From Diatrype stigma (lineage: Eukaryota > Ascomycota > Sordariomycetes > Xylariales > Diatrypaceae), in NCBI GenBank assembly GCA_022225965.2, contig JAKJXP020000056.1, forward strand, positions 240,134 through 304,133: a DNA stretch of 64,000 nt, written 5' to 3'. Positions 11,511 to 21,614 of the stretch are shown here, piece by piece. Numbering within the stretch: position 1 is the stretch's first letter; each line of letters begins with the position of its first letter. A program made the translations under genes and the position numbers. The notes beneath the pieces are model-generated. The model was given only the letters and a program-made list of their open reading frames with translations. It did not search any database and was not told the DNA's origin.

Positions 11511-12689
11511 GCTCCAAGTGCTTATTGCCCTGATGCCCTGAAACGGCGTCAATAAGGCTGAGCTGAGACAATCTTATAGGGCATTTATCGCGGCTGTTTC
11601 GGAAGCACCTGCGCTAAAGGTGAGACTACCTAGGTAATAGTACTGCATGGTGGCCCACTACGAAGTATAGCTAGGAGGTAATGTATGGCGAATGCTACAT
11701 TATACATACCGTCACCTATAACTCATCGCTCATCGCTCGTACATATTTCATCACCATTAGGGGCAACGACACGGAAGTTATAAGGAACGCGCGTGTGGGT
11801 GTACGGAACAAGTAGGACCAACGTAACACCCGACGCATGCATGAGTTCACTCCTGAGAGGTACGATGACATCAGTACCCTCTTCCAATGCATCGCATGTA
11901 GCGGGACCGACCAACAGATCACGAGGACTGGAATGCAATATGCGGGTTGAATCAACAATTAAGGTATCTATTATGTACCTCTTTCTTACAGGGGCCGACC
12001 GACCGTGACCGACCATGATGCCCCTTTAAATACACGACAAGAGCATCTAGCTACTAGAGAACCATTCCCTCCTTTCCATCCTTTCCATCCTGCCCGTGCT
12101 TCAAAGCAATGTGCCGCTGAACGCCGCAAACCAAACGCCCCTTATACTGCAAATCCTGCCGCCTTCCCTTACGTATTAGTCCGACAGAAACTCCATTATA
12201 CAATCGAGTTGTAAGTAGTACGTACGGGGGCAGTCCAGACGAACTCGTCAGTTTCACTAGCCATCTACCCTACCTACATCCAATGTAGATAGATGTATAA
12301 AATGCACAGGGTCCTGTACGGAAAAAAAGGATCCAGTCCGGAGGCCGAAAGGAAAGAATTAGAAAAAGCCCGAGCAAGCAATCAAAAAGCGCCCCATGCG
12401 ATTAACAGAGTACGCGAAACAGAGCCAAGAAATGGTCCGGTAGTAGAAGAAGGGCAGAGACGAAGCGTCGAGTCGGGGCAGGGAAGATGAAATAATTACG
12501 ATGTTCGAAGGGGGAGGGGGCTCAAAATAGAACGCCATCATGATCGCGATGTGCAAACATGCCAGAAAAAGTAGACAATGCTTTCTTTTCACATGAACTC
12601 CCATGGTGAAACAAAAAAATCGTGGCATGACTTGACATTCGATTCGGAATCTCGTCGTGTCGGGTCGTTCGTTCATCATCCCATTCGCC

Positions 12690-12735
12690 GGTAGGTAAGG
12701 TAAGGTAAGGTATGGTAAGGTGAGCAGGTAGGTTG
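12690..12735. repeat. GGTAA/GGTAG short repeat
   Basis: Several GGTAA units grade into GGTAGG. The tract lies in the 3' flank of ASE1. Confidence 0.55.
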
Positions 12736-12784
12736 GTAGCGTTTTCCTTTCTTCTTCTTTGCACTCGTAAATTGAAACAAATCG

Positions 12785-12838
12785 TTTGTTCGTCCGTTCG
12801 TCTGTTCGTCCGTTCGTCTGTTCGTCCGTTCGTTCATG
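12785..12838. repeat. GTTCGTCC/GTTCGTCT tandem repeat
   Basis: About six octamer units alternate between GTTCGTCC and GTTCGTCT. They end roughly 35 nt from the ASE1 stop codon and so probably lie in the ASE1 3' UTR. Confidence 0.75.
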
Positions 12839-12869
12839 TTGTGCCTTGGTTATCACCCCTCTTTAGCAT

Positions 12870-15417
12870 CTAGTACGCGTCCTCGTCCGTCCACTCGCTG
12901 CCCGAGATGATGCGGTTGCCCTCGGCGTCCATCATGACATGGCCGCCGCCGCCGGCATGCATGGCGGGCGGGATGCCCTTGGTGCGCTTAGCAGCCTGGG
13001 CCGCTCCTCCCCCGTTGTGGCTGTGGTGGTGATACGCCGCAGCAGCATGGTAGCCGTCGTTGTCGTCGTCGTTGTCGTCATCATCATCATCGGGGGTGAA
13101 GCGCTTGTTCCGCGCTGCCGCCGCCCGGACCTTGGCGTAGTACGCGTCCGAGGCGTCGGGCTCGGGCTCGAGCTCCGAGTTGTCGTCGTACGTCTCCCAG
13201 TTCTCCGAGCCCGACACGGCCGTCGACGTGTTCGAGATCTGCCGCGGTGGGGGCGCCTGCGGGTAGCTCGACTGCGTGAACCGCTCGCTGTGGCTATTGT
13301 GGCTGTTGTGACTATTGTTGCGGCTGTGGTTGAGGCCATTGCCGTTAGGGTGGCTGTTCTCTCGCATCGTCCGGTTCGGGTCGTAGTACGACCGCGAGTG
13401 CTGGTGGTGGTGGCTCTGGTACGACGACTTCGAGCTCCGGTCGTCGTACACGTCCTCCGGCGAGACCGGGCGCACGATGACGCTCGAATTCAGCCCCATT
13501 CCGCGGTAAGGATTTACGGGCGTCTCCAGCTCGGGGGCCACCAGATCTCGCATCTTGGGGGGAGGCGCCCGCATGAGAGGAGGCCCTTGTCGCACAGACC
13601 CATAGCCTTGCGCTCGAGATTCGGGTCGCTGCCTCTCAGGGGAGTTGCTGCCGTACTGAAGATTCGAGAGCGGTACTCTGGCCGGAATCCTTGTCGGGCT
13701 CGCCTTGTTGTCTTTGCCTTGTTGGCTAGGGGGAACTGCCCCTCTTCTTAGAGTGCCGTTGGCCGTCGGTGTCTTGGATCTACTTGGAGGAGCTGTTGGT
13801 CTGGTCGTAGTGCTGTTGGCACGGCTGGGCGGTACTGTCTTCTTGGCTGTCGCTCCAGGAGCAGGAGTCTTCGAGCGCGGGGGGATTGCCCGAGGACTTT
13901 CCGGCTCGAGAACTTCTAGATAACTCTCCCCGTGGACGAGGAACGGATGCCCGTACTCATCTTCCCACTGCTCTAGTGCCTTGATGAGTTCAGCTTTAAC
14001 CTTTGGAAGCTCTTTGGCTATCCGCTTCCGCATCTTCTCTTCGCGGAGGAGCTTTCCGGGGTCTCGTCGCTCGCCCTTTTGACCCCGTGCCATGAGTCGC
14101 GATGCATCTTGGCTGGAGTTGGCAAGCTCATCCCGATCGTGTACCAGAGTGCGATGCTTCTCGACCAGGGCAAGAGTGGGCGCACGCTGCTCCCTTAGGG
14201 TCTCGAGCCGAGAAATTTCCTGCTCGTGAGCCTCCAGAAGCGCATCGCTATAGACATCTGAGAAGGCGGGGGTGAACTCGAGCATTTCATCCTCGGAGAA
14301 GTATAAGGCATCCCAAAGCTCCTGGAGTTTGAAGCGCGCATCTTCGACGAACAGGTGGAGGTTCTGTCGCTTCAGCTCGCTAAGCCTCCTGAGCTCGTCC
14401 TGGAACTCGTTGATCTGTCTCAAGCCACAGCCTCGGTTGCTGTTCAGGAACGCCTTACGCTCTGATTCGTCAACGCCCAGCTTTTCCCAGAGCGCTTCGA
14501 CAGACATCTTGAGCTCCTTGAGACGCTTCTCGCGGTTCTTCTTCTCGTCGGCGAGTTTGTCCCTTCTTGCGCGGAGTCTTGCGAGGTCCTCTTCATGTAA
14601 GCCGAGCTGCTCGGGTGCATCGCGATAAAACTTCATGATAGCCCCATCGGTCTGGGCCTGGGGGGTTCCTAGCTCTGCCCACAACTGAATCATGTTCTCT
14701 GAAAGGCTTTGAACCGTCGCGATCCGACGGGTATACTCGTCATAAACGCGAGTGAATTCATCGTCCAGCTTGTCGACATACGCAGGCGATAGGTCAAATG
14801 TTGTCGGCAGAGACTGATTCGGTCCTGTTGGTGGTAGTTCAATCTGAATAAAGGTATCCTCAAGGTGTGAAGAGTACGACTCGAGTGCTTGGACAAGCTC
14901 TGTATCCGTGTCAGTAAATTTCCCCTATGCGCCGGCTTTGCTGGGCTCTTCCGGTAGGATGGCCGACTTACTATTGACTTGTTCAAAACGTTCCCGGTGA
15001 AGCTTGCTTACTTGCGAGTGCTTCTCTTTTAGTTGTTTTAGGCATTGTGTGAGAGGGTAGGTGATCTTCAGGCCATCGTCTTCGGAATTGGAGTTGCGCT
15101 GAGATATGGAGCCGTCTAGAGACGCTTCCATCTGGCGAATGCGAGTGATAATGCGTTTCGCCTCGTTGAGCAAATCTTCCTTCTCTGCGGCGACTGAATC
15201 GACCTGATTGTTCAAGGTCTCAGATAAGGCTTTGAAGAGCTATGGCCAGGTTAGATTTTGATAGTAAATAGTATATAGTAAATTCCGAAAATTCGCTGTG
15301 ACTAACCTCGGTTTCCCGAGCCTCGCGATCATGGCTAGTAACACCGATCTCGTCAAAGAGGCCATGTAGTTGGCCGATTATGGTGTTGACCTGCTGGGAA
15401 AGGTAACTGGCGTCCAT
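12870..15417 (-). CDS. ASE1: Microtubule-bundling protein Ase1 (MAP65)
   Basis: Exons are 15417-15307, 15239-14972 and 14899-12870, giving 802 residues. Intron 1 uses GTTAGT. Intron 2 (72 nt) runs from GTAAGT to GATACAG, and frame arithmetic excludes the nearer TAG acceptor at 14925. The first 470 residues are predicted helical. The conserved MAP65 spectrin-like core is visible, with ELGTPQAQTDGAIMKF, EEDLARL and LRARRDKLADEKKNREKRLKELK. Ase1/PRC1/MAP65 proteins dimerise and crosslink antiparallel microtubules at the anaphase spindle midzone. The C-terminal 320 residues are Ser/Pro/Asp-rich with an acidic Asp/Asn tract and His runs, as expected for the phosphoregulated tail. The family call is firm. 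Confidence 0.92.
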
Positions 15418-15650
15418 CTTGGATCACCCCGCCTCGTTGACGCGTTGAGGAGGAAGTGTTGCGAATATGGCCGGGTATTGTTTATTTACGTTGGGGAGAT
15501 CGAAGCGTAAGCTCGGTTCGGTCTGCTAGTAAACGAAGGTGGGTAGTTGTCTGGATTGTTGGCGAGGCGAGTCCTCATTGAAGTTTCCCCTTACGGTCCA
15601 AGGCAGGTCAGGTAGTGGTTGAAAGAAAGTCTGGTCGCGAATGAATTGAC

Positions 15651-15683
15651 TTCTCCGTCAGCAGGTCGAATCCTCACGGAGAA
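15651..15683. other. 8-bp perfect hairpin
   Basis: TTCTCCGT at 15651-15658 pairs with ACGGAGAA at 15676-15683 around a 17-nt loop containing GGTCGAATCC. It resembles the acceptor and T arms of a tRNA without its middle. A tRNA remnant and chance are both possible. Confidence 0.35.
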
Positions 15684-16803
15684 CTGTTGCAGTCAATGCA
15701 TCCCAGGCGAGACAGTAGGTACGGAGTAACGTGGTCCAAGTGCTGGCAATCGAGCACAATTGGCATGCGACAATGGGGAGGAAAAGGGGAAAGAGGGTTG
15801 AAGCTATTCGCTGGATGTCTGAGACTAATAGAGGGGGGGGGACGAGTGAGTGCAGACGTAAATGCAATGCAAGTATAGATGCGAGTGATCAACAGTTATC
15901 ACTTACGTTATTTCCCGCCGGTTGCGACACAGCCGTATTGTCTTTAAGTCCTACAGGGCAACACCACGGAAGGTACTTTGTCACCACGGCAACCAGCCCA
16001 GATTTGGAAGTACTACGTAGTAGTGTTTCATTTTGACCCCGCAATCCTTCCCCTCTGCAGCCACTCTGCCCACTACCTACGCCCTATCGATAGCCTTTGG
16101 GTCCTGGGTGGCCTTGGAGAGGCTTTCGAAAGCTCCAATCAAAACAAACCGGTTGGTTCACTATTCATAGATAATGTTTGCTTATACGAAACCTGGCACA
16201 CGGCTTGCTGCGCTTCCGATGCAATATTCAACTTAGATACTCAGTTGGATACTATACTCTTCCAAATGCTTCTCGCTCTGCTGCTGCCTCATTTTACGAT
16301 GTCAATTATAAAACATCCGTATCTGCTCCATAATCTCCTCCATAAGTCCCATTCGATATAGTTACGGTAGGTGGGAGCGTTGAGACCCCCAGCTCCACCG
16401 GCCTATCAGCAGCCTGGCCACTAACCACTAGCCTACGTAGTACCTGGAACTACTTCCTTCGGGGGTGTCTGGGTGTCCACCGGCTACTGCTACACATACT
16501 ACATACATATGTAAAGTGACATACATTAGCTACCGTACAGAGTGGTTGCATAGGTGTAGGAAATAGTAGATGCATGATGCACATCATAACACTGCATTAG
16601 AGGCATTGGAGAGAGATCCTGTAGTCGCACTGCATTGGGCTAAGTGTACAATCGCTTGATATAACCACAAGATACATACTGCCTACTTCGTATATAGTAG
16701 GTAAACAAGACTTTCTGATGGTTACCTTCGGGCAACACATCGTTATCGTTCATAAGGATTCATGAATAGCCAGATTGTGGCACCTTATAACTTGGGGCCT
16801 CAC

Positions 16804-16838
16804 TATCCAGTATCCAGTATCCAGTATCCAGTATCCAG
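16804..16838. repeat. (TATCCAG)5 microsatellite
   Basis: Five perfect head-to-tail heptamers are followed by a degenerate sixth copy. Confidence 0.9.
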
Positions 16839-17062
16839 TATTTAACATCCAGTCGGCGACCATGCGAAGATCATTGTTACTAAAACAGAGACACGGGCGC
16901 ATCGAGCTCAAGACTGTCAAAAAAGAAATTGACAGCTGCGGGGATGAGCGATATAAAACGTAAACAGACCTCCGTGCGCCCATGCCAGGCGGGCATATAA
17001 GCCGATATAGCACATGCCACCTATAGCACTACCTACTATATACGTACGTAGGTTGTCAGCCC

Positions 17063-17933
17063 CTAGTTAAATAACTGCGCATCCTCAGCCCCCACGAACC
17101 ATCTGCCTAGCGCCGTCCATTGCCCTGAGCCATCCAGCAATTGCGCGGCAGGGCTCACGAACCCGTCCGCTGGCTGGCGGGAGACGCCGAAGAATCTATA
17201 CTCGAAGATCCAGCTCTGGGCATCCAGCCAGCCTCCAACCGCCTTGTTGAAGTCCTCGACTTCGGTGGCGTTCCGGCTCGTGCTAGCAAGCTCTGTTATG
17301 ATGACGGGGCGGTTGTGCGTCGTGTGTCGCGATGTGAAATAGCCTCGAGCCGCGACGACTTCCGCGTCGCTCGGCTTGTCCGCTGCCGTGTAGAAGTGCA
17401 GTCCCAGGTAGTCCGGCTTCTCGTCCTCCGAGAGCTGGCCCATGAAGTCGTCCAGCCACTGCGAGCCGCTCGCGCTGCCGACGCACGACGGGCTCACGAG
17501 CGTCGCGCTGTGTTCCTCGCGTAGCGGGAGCATCTTTTATTTCCATGTCTTCGCGGCCTCTCTAGCCGAGATGCCCTGTTTGTCGGGCTCGTTGTAGAAG
17601 TGCACGATCTTCTGGTCCTGGGAGCCCAGCACCGAGAGGAGGTTGTCTCAATCCTTGCCGCCGAGTTGGCTAGGCGTTCGGACCATAGGCCGGAAGGGGA
17701 TGCCCGATGGGGAGCTCCGATGGTCGCCATGTCTCCCAGTTAGTGATGGAGGTGATTGCTTCCAGGTCTGCGACTGACTCCGACGTCGACTTGATATTGT
17801 TGTCATCGTTTACATCCCGGCTCAATGTCCACTCCCAAAGGAGAGTTCGTCCTACGCCGGTGCGAGGCACTAGGGGAGAACGCGGTACATCCCAAAAAGG
17901 CATCGTAAGTGTAGTCGTAGCAATGGAGGTCAT
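17063..17933 (-). pseudogene. Decayed GH128-type glycosyl hydrolase
   Basis: Minus-strand coding segments match the fungal glycosyl-hydrolase catalytic core family (Asl1-like, GH128, beta-1,3-glucanases). They include NWETWRPSELP, HFYNEPD (the acid/base Glu region), QWLDDFMGQL, KPDYLGLHFY and PVIITELAS (the nucleophile Glu region). The frame is broken three times: a shift near 17697-17706, a TGA at 17650-17648 and a TAA at 17539-17537. Both stops sit inside otherwise intact conserved coding. Both are one C-to-T or G-to-A change away from a sense codon, the change made by repeat-induced point mutation. No plausible intron removes them. The active-site segments remain intact, so the loss looks fairly recent. 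The 5' end is uncertain and an earlier exon could exist. Confidence 0.8.
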
Positions 17934-19272
17934 ACAAGCCACGAGGCAGACTCAAGCCTTACGCTCTGGAGAAACGTCATTATGGCCTGCAGAGAAAACA
18001 GAAAGCACGAATAGGCGAGTAGAAGGCAACAAATGTATGCATTTTAGGCAATTTCAACGGTCAACTTAAAGAGCAAGAAGGATGATCTACAGCTTTATAT
18101 AGTTCTGTCTACGCAGTAACCCGACCACATGCACCATCTGACATATTTGTGACCCGAATGTTAGTCACCAACAAAGGAAAGCGAATAAGTCATAGGTAGA
18201 TTGCAACATGCCTGCGTAACGACTTATATAACAGTGCTGACCTTGTAGTACCTTCGACAATTGGCAGTATCAAGAGCAAGCCAGAGGATTCGGACGATAG
18301 ACTGGTGATCGTTATTGCTGTCTCACGGATCTCCATCCAGTAACCACGATGGAATCTGTATCAACGATAGTTCGAGCTATATAAATGACCCCATCTAATG
18401 TTTCCATGCGAGCAAGATGTGACGAATTAAGCTCCTAGAAGACGTAATAATGGAAGAGTCCTTGTAAAGGGAGAAACATAGAGTATCACTGGGAAAAAAG
18501 AAAGAAAAAAATCGGGACAGACAAGAATCCGTCGGAAAGGCGTATTAGCTATACCTGTCCTACTCAAATACGCCGCCCGCGTTAGGAACTTGTCGTTAAC
18601 TGCATTCCCATAACCAACAGCAGAATTACCTCCGTTATTCATCATGGTGATGCAACCTAGGGCTAGTAATCCCAGAGTTTAGATTCACATACGTACATAT
18701 GTCGTTGAAGGGTCTTAGGGGGGCATCCCATCTATGCATTCATCACTACGACAAGGCCCTCCGGTTCTTACTTGCCCTACCTGTTACATTGCTGCGATTT
18801 ACGGAGCTACCACATAAACATATAATCGTTCACCCATAGTTAGCCTGTGGAATACCATCAGCCACGATCATTGCCCTGCATTCATACGTTTGACTGGATT
18901 ACTAAGTACTTAGATAGCAAGCCATCCATGCCACACTGAGCAGTAGCCGTCGCCATACCGTTTATTTCCTTGACCATGCGTGAAAAAAGGATAACTAAGA
19001 ATTATGTAGGTAAAAGGCAGGAGTCTTGAACGCCGTCACTTCGACCTTATCACGATAGATATCGATGATACTTTATCGGCTAGGAACTATTTATTAATCC
19101 CTATAGACTACTACTAACACTATTCAAGGCAACGGGCGTATACAAGTAATCTGTGCGAATGAGCTAGACTGCTCCCTAATACACGAACCCCTCTTTTCAC
19201 ACTTTTTGCCATCCCTAAGTAACATCCCTCCCCCCTCCCTAGGTGTTTATGTGTGTATGCACCCCAGGCAAA
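17934..19272. other. Intergenic downstream of NmrA-like gene
   Basis: This AT-rich spacer lies between the 5' end of the broken hydrolase and the 3' end of the NmrA-like gene. I see no supportable gene or structured element. Confidence 0.55.
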
Positions 19273-20304
19273 TCACGCCTCCAAATCCTCCATCTGCGCC
19301 AGGTACATCTCGACGGTCGTCATCTCCAAGCCCCTGCGGCGGTTGATGGTATCGGCGAGGTCCCAGGCGACGCCGCGGCCCGCGCCGAAGACGTTCTGGT
19401 ACTTGACCATGGCGTCCGCGGGGCTCTCCTCGAGCCTTCTCCGCAGGACCTCGAGCGTCCACTCCTCCCGCCGCCACTCCTGCCGGGGAAACCTCGCCTC
19501 GACCAGCTCCGCCACGCGCCCGTACGTCACCGTGTCGCCGCCCGCGTACACGACGCCGCTGGTGCTAGGGCCGGGGTCGCAGACGACCTCGGCGGCGACG
19601 CGGCCGATGTCGCGCACCGCCGTGACGGTGACGGGCGTGTCCCAGGAGCCCAGGGCGCGGACCGTGCGCGCGCCGAGGTCGACGACGCCGAAGCCCGGGT
19701 GGAACAGGAAGCTCATGAACAGGCCGACGGACACGATGGTCCAGCTGGTGGTGGCCGCCGCGTCGGATGACCGCAGCAGCGCGCGGACGGCGAGCTGCTC
19801 GTCGAACAGGTCCTGGGCGGAGCCGGCGCCCACGACGTCGTAGTCGATGCCCCACTGCCAGGGGACGAAGCGGGCGACGCCCCCGCGGGCGCCGAGCACG
19901 GCGGCGCGGGCGATCTTCAGCTGCGTGCCGGCGGGGAGCCCCATGCCGGCGCACACGACCACGGTGTGGAAGCGGCGGAAGACGGCGGCGAGGGAGGCCT
20001 CCGGGTCGGCGACCACGTCGCCCGGCTCGAGCGCCACGCCCAGGTCCGCGCGCAGGTGCTCGTTCGCGGCGCGCTTGGCCGCGTCGGTCGACGCGATCGT
20101 CGACGCGCGCAGCAGCACCGAGAGAGGCCGCTGGATCTGGGGGCCGGCGGCGGCGGCGGTGGCGGTGGCGGTGGCGGGATTCTCGGCGTCGCCGCTGTGG
20201 TGGTGGTGGTTGCGCCTGGGGTGCGCGGCGAGGGCCTCGAGCACGGCGGTGCCGAGCTCGCCGGCGCCGACTACGAGGATGGGTTGGATTTGTGCGCCGG
20301 CCAT
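19273..20304 (-). CDS. NmrA-like / isoflavone-reductase-like protein
   Basis: This single exon encodes 343 residues from the ATG at 20304. In-frame codons continue upstream, but this ATG immediately precedes the Rossmann fold. The N-terminus ILVVGAGELGTAVLEAL (about 8-24) is a GxGxxG dinucleotide-binding motif. WGIDYDVVG, SVGLFMSFLF and AGGDTVTYGRVAELVE fit NmrA/PCBER-type atypical short-chain dehydrogenases. A His/Ala/Thr-rich insertion (about 32-55) follows the first helix and looks disordered. Family members are either NAD(P)H-dependent reductases of small aromatics or redox-sensing regulators such as NmrA, and sequence alone does not decide which. The gene is markedly GC-rich, which makes long spurious frames on the other strand. 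It is divergent from the desaturase. Confidence 0.82.
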   Translation of the reverse strand: MAGAQIQPILVVGAGELGTAVLEALAAHPRRNHHHHSGDAENPATATATAAAAGPQIQRPLSVLLRASTIASTDAAKRAANEHLRADLGVALEPGDVVADPEASLAAVFRRFHTVVVCAGMGLPAGTQLKIARAAVLGARGGVARFVPWQWGIDYDVVGAGSAQDLFDEQLAVRALLRSSDAAATTSWTIVSVGLFMSFLFHPGFGVVDLGARTVRALGSWDTPVTVTAVRDIGRVAAEVVCDPGPSTSGVVYAGGDTVTYGRVAELVEARFPRQEWRREEWTLEVLRRRLEESPADAMVKYQNVFGAGRGVAWDLADTINRRRGLEMTTVEMYLAQMEDLEA

Positions 20305-21463
20305 GGTGGGTGGTGATGGATGTGTCGTTGTATATATTTTAGAGTGCCAGCATGTATGGTCAGAGCAGGAGCGGTTGCATGTAGGAGCTTGGAGAAGTCC
20401 TCGATGTTGTATAGTTCTTCCCTTCCCTCTCCCAGGCATGGGGCTGGCTACATGTCCGAATAGAATAAATAATGATCTCCCTCACATTGCCCTCCCATAG
20501 CAGATTCCAAGCTCCATAGCCGAGAGTCGTCGGATATACTGACGCTTATTCATTCTCGACATCACGATGTTCCGGAGAGCAGATCGTGGTGGGTCGTGGT
20601 TAACTCCGCACTTACATTCCCGCCTGTAGAAAGGGATAGCGTCTTGGTCGTCGGACTTAAGATTGTCGATATCCCATGATATCAGTATTTGGTGCTTACC
20701 TAACTGACTGTGCCGCTCGTTCTGTCAGACAACTATGATGCATTGAGAAAGCATGTATTCGTGATCACCATTGGTTACATCTCCCTACCACGTCGTCGAT
20801 CAGCACGGGCGGTATACTCATAGGTGAGCTAGCCTGTTGCCAGAACTATAGCCTTATCCCAGTCCACATCATACACGTTAAGCGAAGCAAGGGGGTAAAA
20901 GGGGGGTGCGACAGGCGTTAAAACGATTATGTCTTAGTCATGTATATCATTGTAGGCGTGGTAGCACAACGCAACTGCTTTTCTATTGTACGTAATTGCT
21001 GGCTTCGTCGGACAGAACGGGGGCTTCCAGGGGGCTTCCAGGGGCGCATATAAAGAACTGGTGCAGGTGGTGTGATTGTCTGACTATCTGATTGCCATTT
21101 TCAGCCACACACTTGAAGGTTGTCTGTCTTGTAAACTAGTCGAATAATTTACCCCTTTTTCTTAGTCTACTTTCTTCTGCAGCATATAGTTAACTCTGGT
21201 ATTTCTGGTCAGGCGTATATCTTTAGATTCTCGGCTCATACCTCTTCTTATAACACTCTCCCTCTGGATATCACTACGTAGTTAGGCGATACTAGGTACT
21301 AAGTAGGTAATTTATTCATTTTATGTTATGCATTGAAAGTGGTAATAACTTCAAGGTTGACAGCCAGTAGCAGCATTGCTTGATGCGATTACCTGTGTAG
21401 GCAAGAGAGCTAGCCCAGTTGAGCCTACAGCAGGGGCTAGTGCCGTGCACTGACCATACAGCA

Positions 21464-21470
21464 TATAAAA
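21464..21470 (+). promoter_or_regulatory. TATA box of the desaturase gene
   Basis: A consensus TATAAAA lies 145 nt upstream of the ATG at 21615, a usual spacing for a fungal promoter. An AGGGG word lies about 30 nt further upstream. Confidence 0.5.
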
Positions 21471-21556
21471 AACATACCGGGTCTCTCCCTTTCTTCTCAC
21501 CGCACATACATACATGTACATATTTATTCACTTATATATAAGTTGTCGACTTATAT

Positions 21557-21577
21557 ATGTTTCCTCATATCTATTGA
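21557..21577 (+). promoter_or_regulatory. Short upstream ORF in the desaturase leader
   Basis: ATG at 21557 opens six codons closed by TGA, ending 37 nt before the main ATG. If transcription starts from the TATA box at 21464, this uORF is in the leader. Confidence 0.4.
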
Positions 21578-21614
21578 CTTCGTTCTGCAAACCGACGACC
21601 ACAGCTGCCGAGTC

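Larger units (their letters stand above)
11302..12869. other. Intergenic between IRS4 and ASE1
   Basis: This is the promoter side of IRS4 and the 3' side of ASE1. It carries three simple repeats and a roughly 97-residue minus frame (11723-12016) that I could not support as a gene. Confidence 0.55.
15418..17062. other. Intergenic between ASE1 and the broken hydrolase
   Basis: This holds the ASE1 promoter side, a small hairpin, a run of nine G near 15832, and a five-copy heptamer repeat. No gene is supported. Confidence 0.55.
20305..21614. promoter_or_regulatory. Divergent intergenic region, NmrA-like / desaturase
   Basis: This 1.3 kb stretch lies between two divergent genes. It contains a duplicated GGGGCTTCCA unit (about 21019-21041) directly before TATAAAG at 21049-21055, several AGGGG words like the yeast stress element, and a second TATAAAA at 21464-21470 nearer the desaturase. 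Regulation is inferred only. Confidence 0.45.

Noticed and set aside
11723..12016. Minus-strand frame of 97 codons that looks somewhat protein-like
   Set aside because: I recognise no family, see no splice partner exons and cannot tell it from chance. A homology search would settle it.
12939..13751. Plus-strand frame of 270 codons antisense to the ASE1 tail
   Set aside because: The Val/Arg-rich translation is typical of antisense of low-complexity sequence, with no family similarity.
14925..14971. Shorter 47-nt version of ASE1 intron 2
   Set aside because: It would shift the frame to an immediate stop. The 72-nt intron ending at 14900 keeps the conserved LVQALESYSSHLE segment in frame.
19767..20500. 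Several plus-strand frames opposite the NmrA-like gene
   Set aside because: They are Arg-rich and overlapping, explained by the high GC content of the real minus-strand gene.
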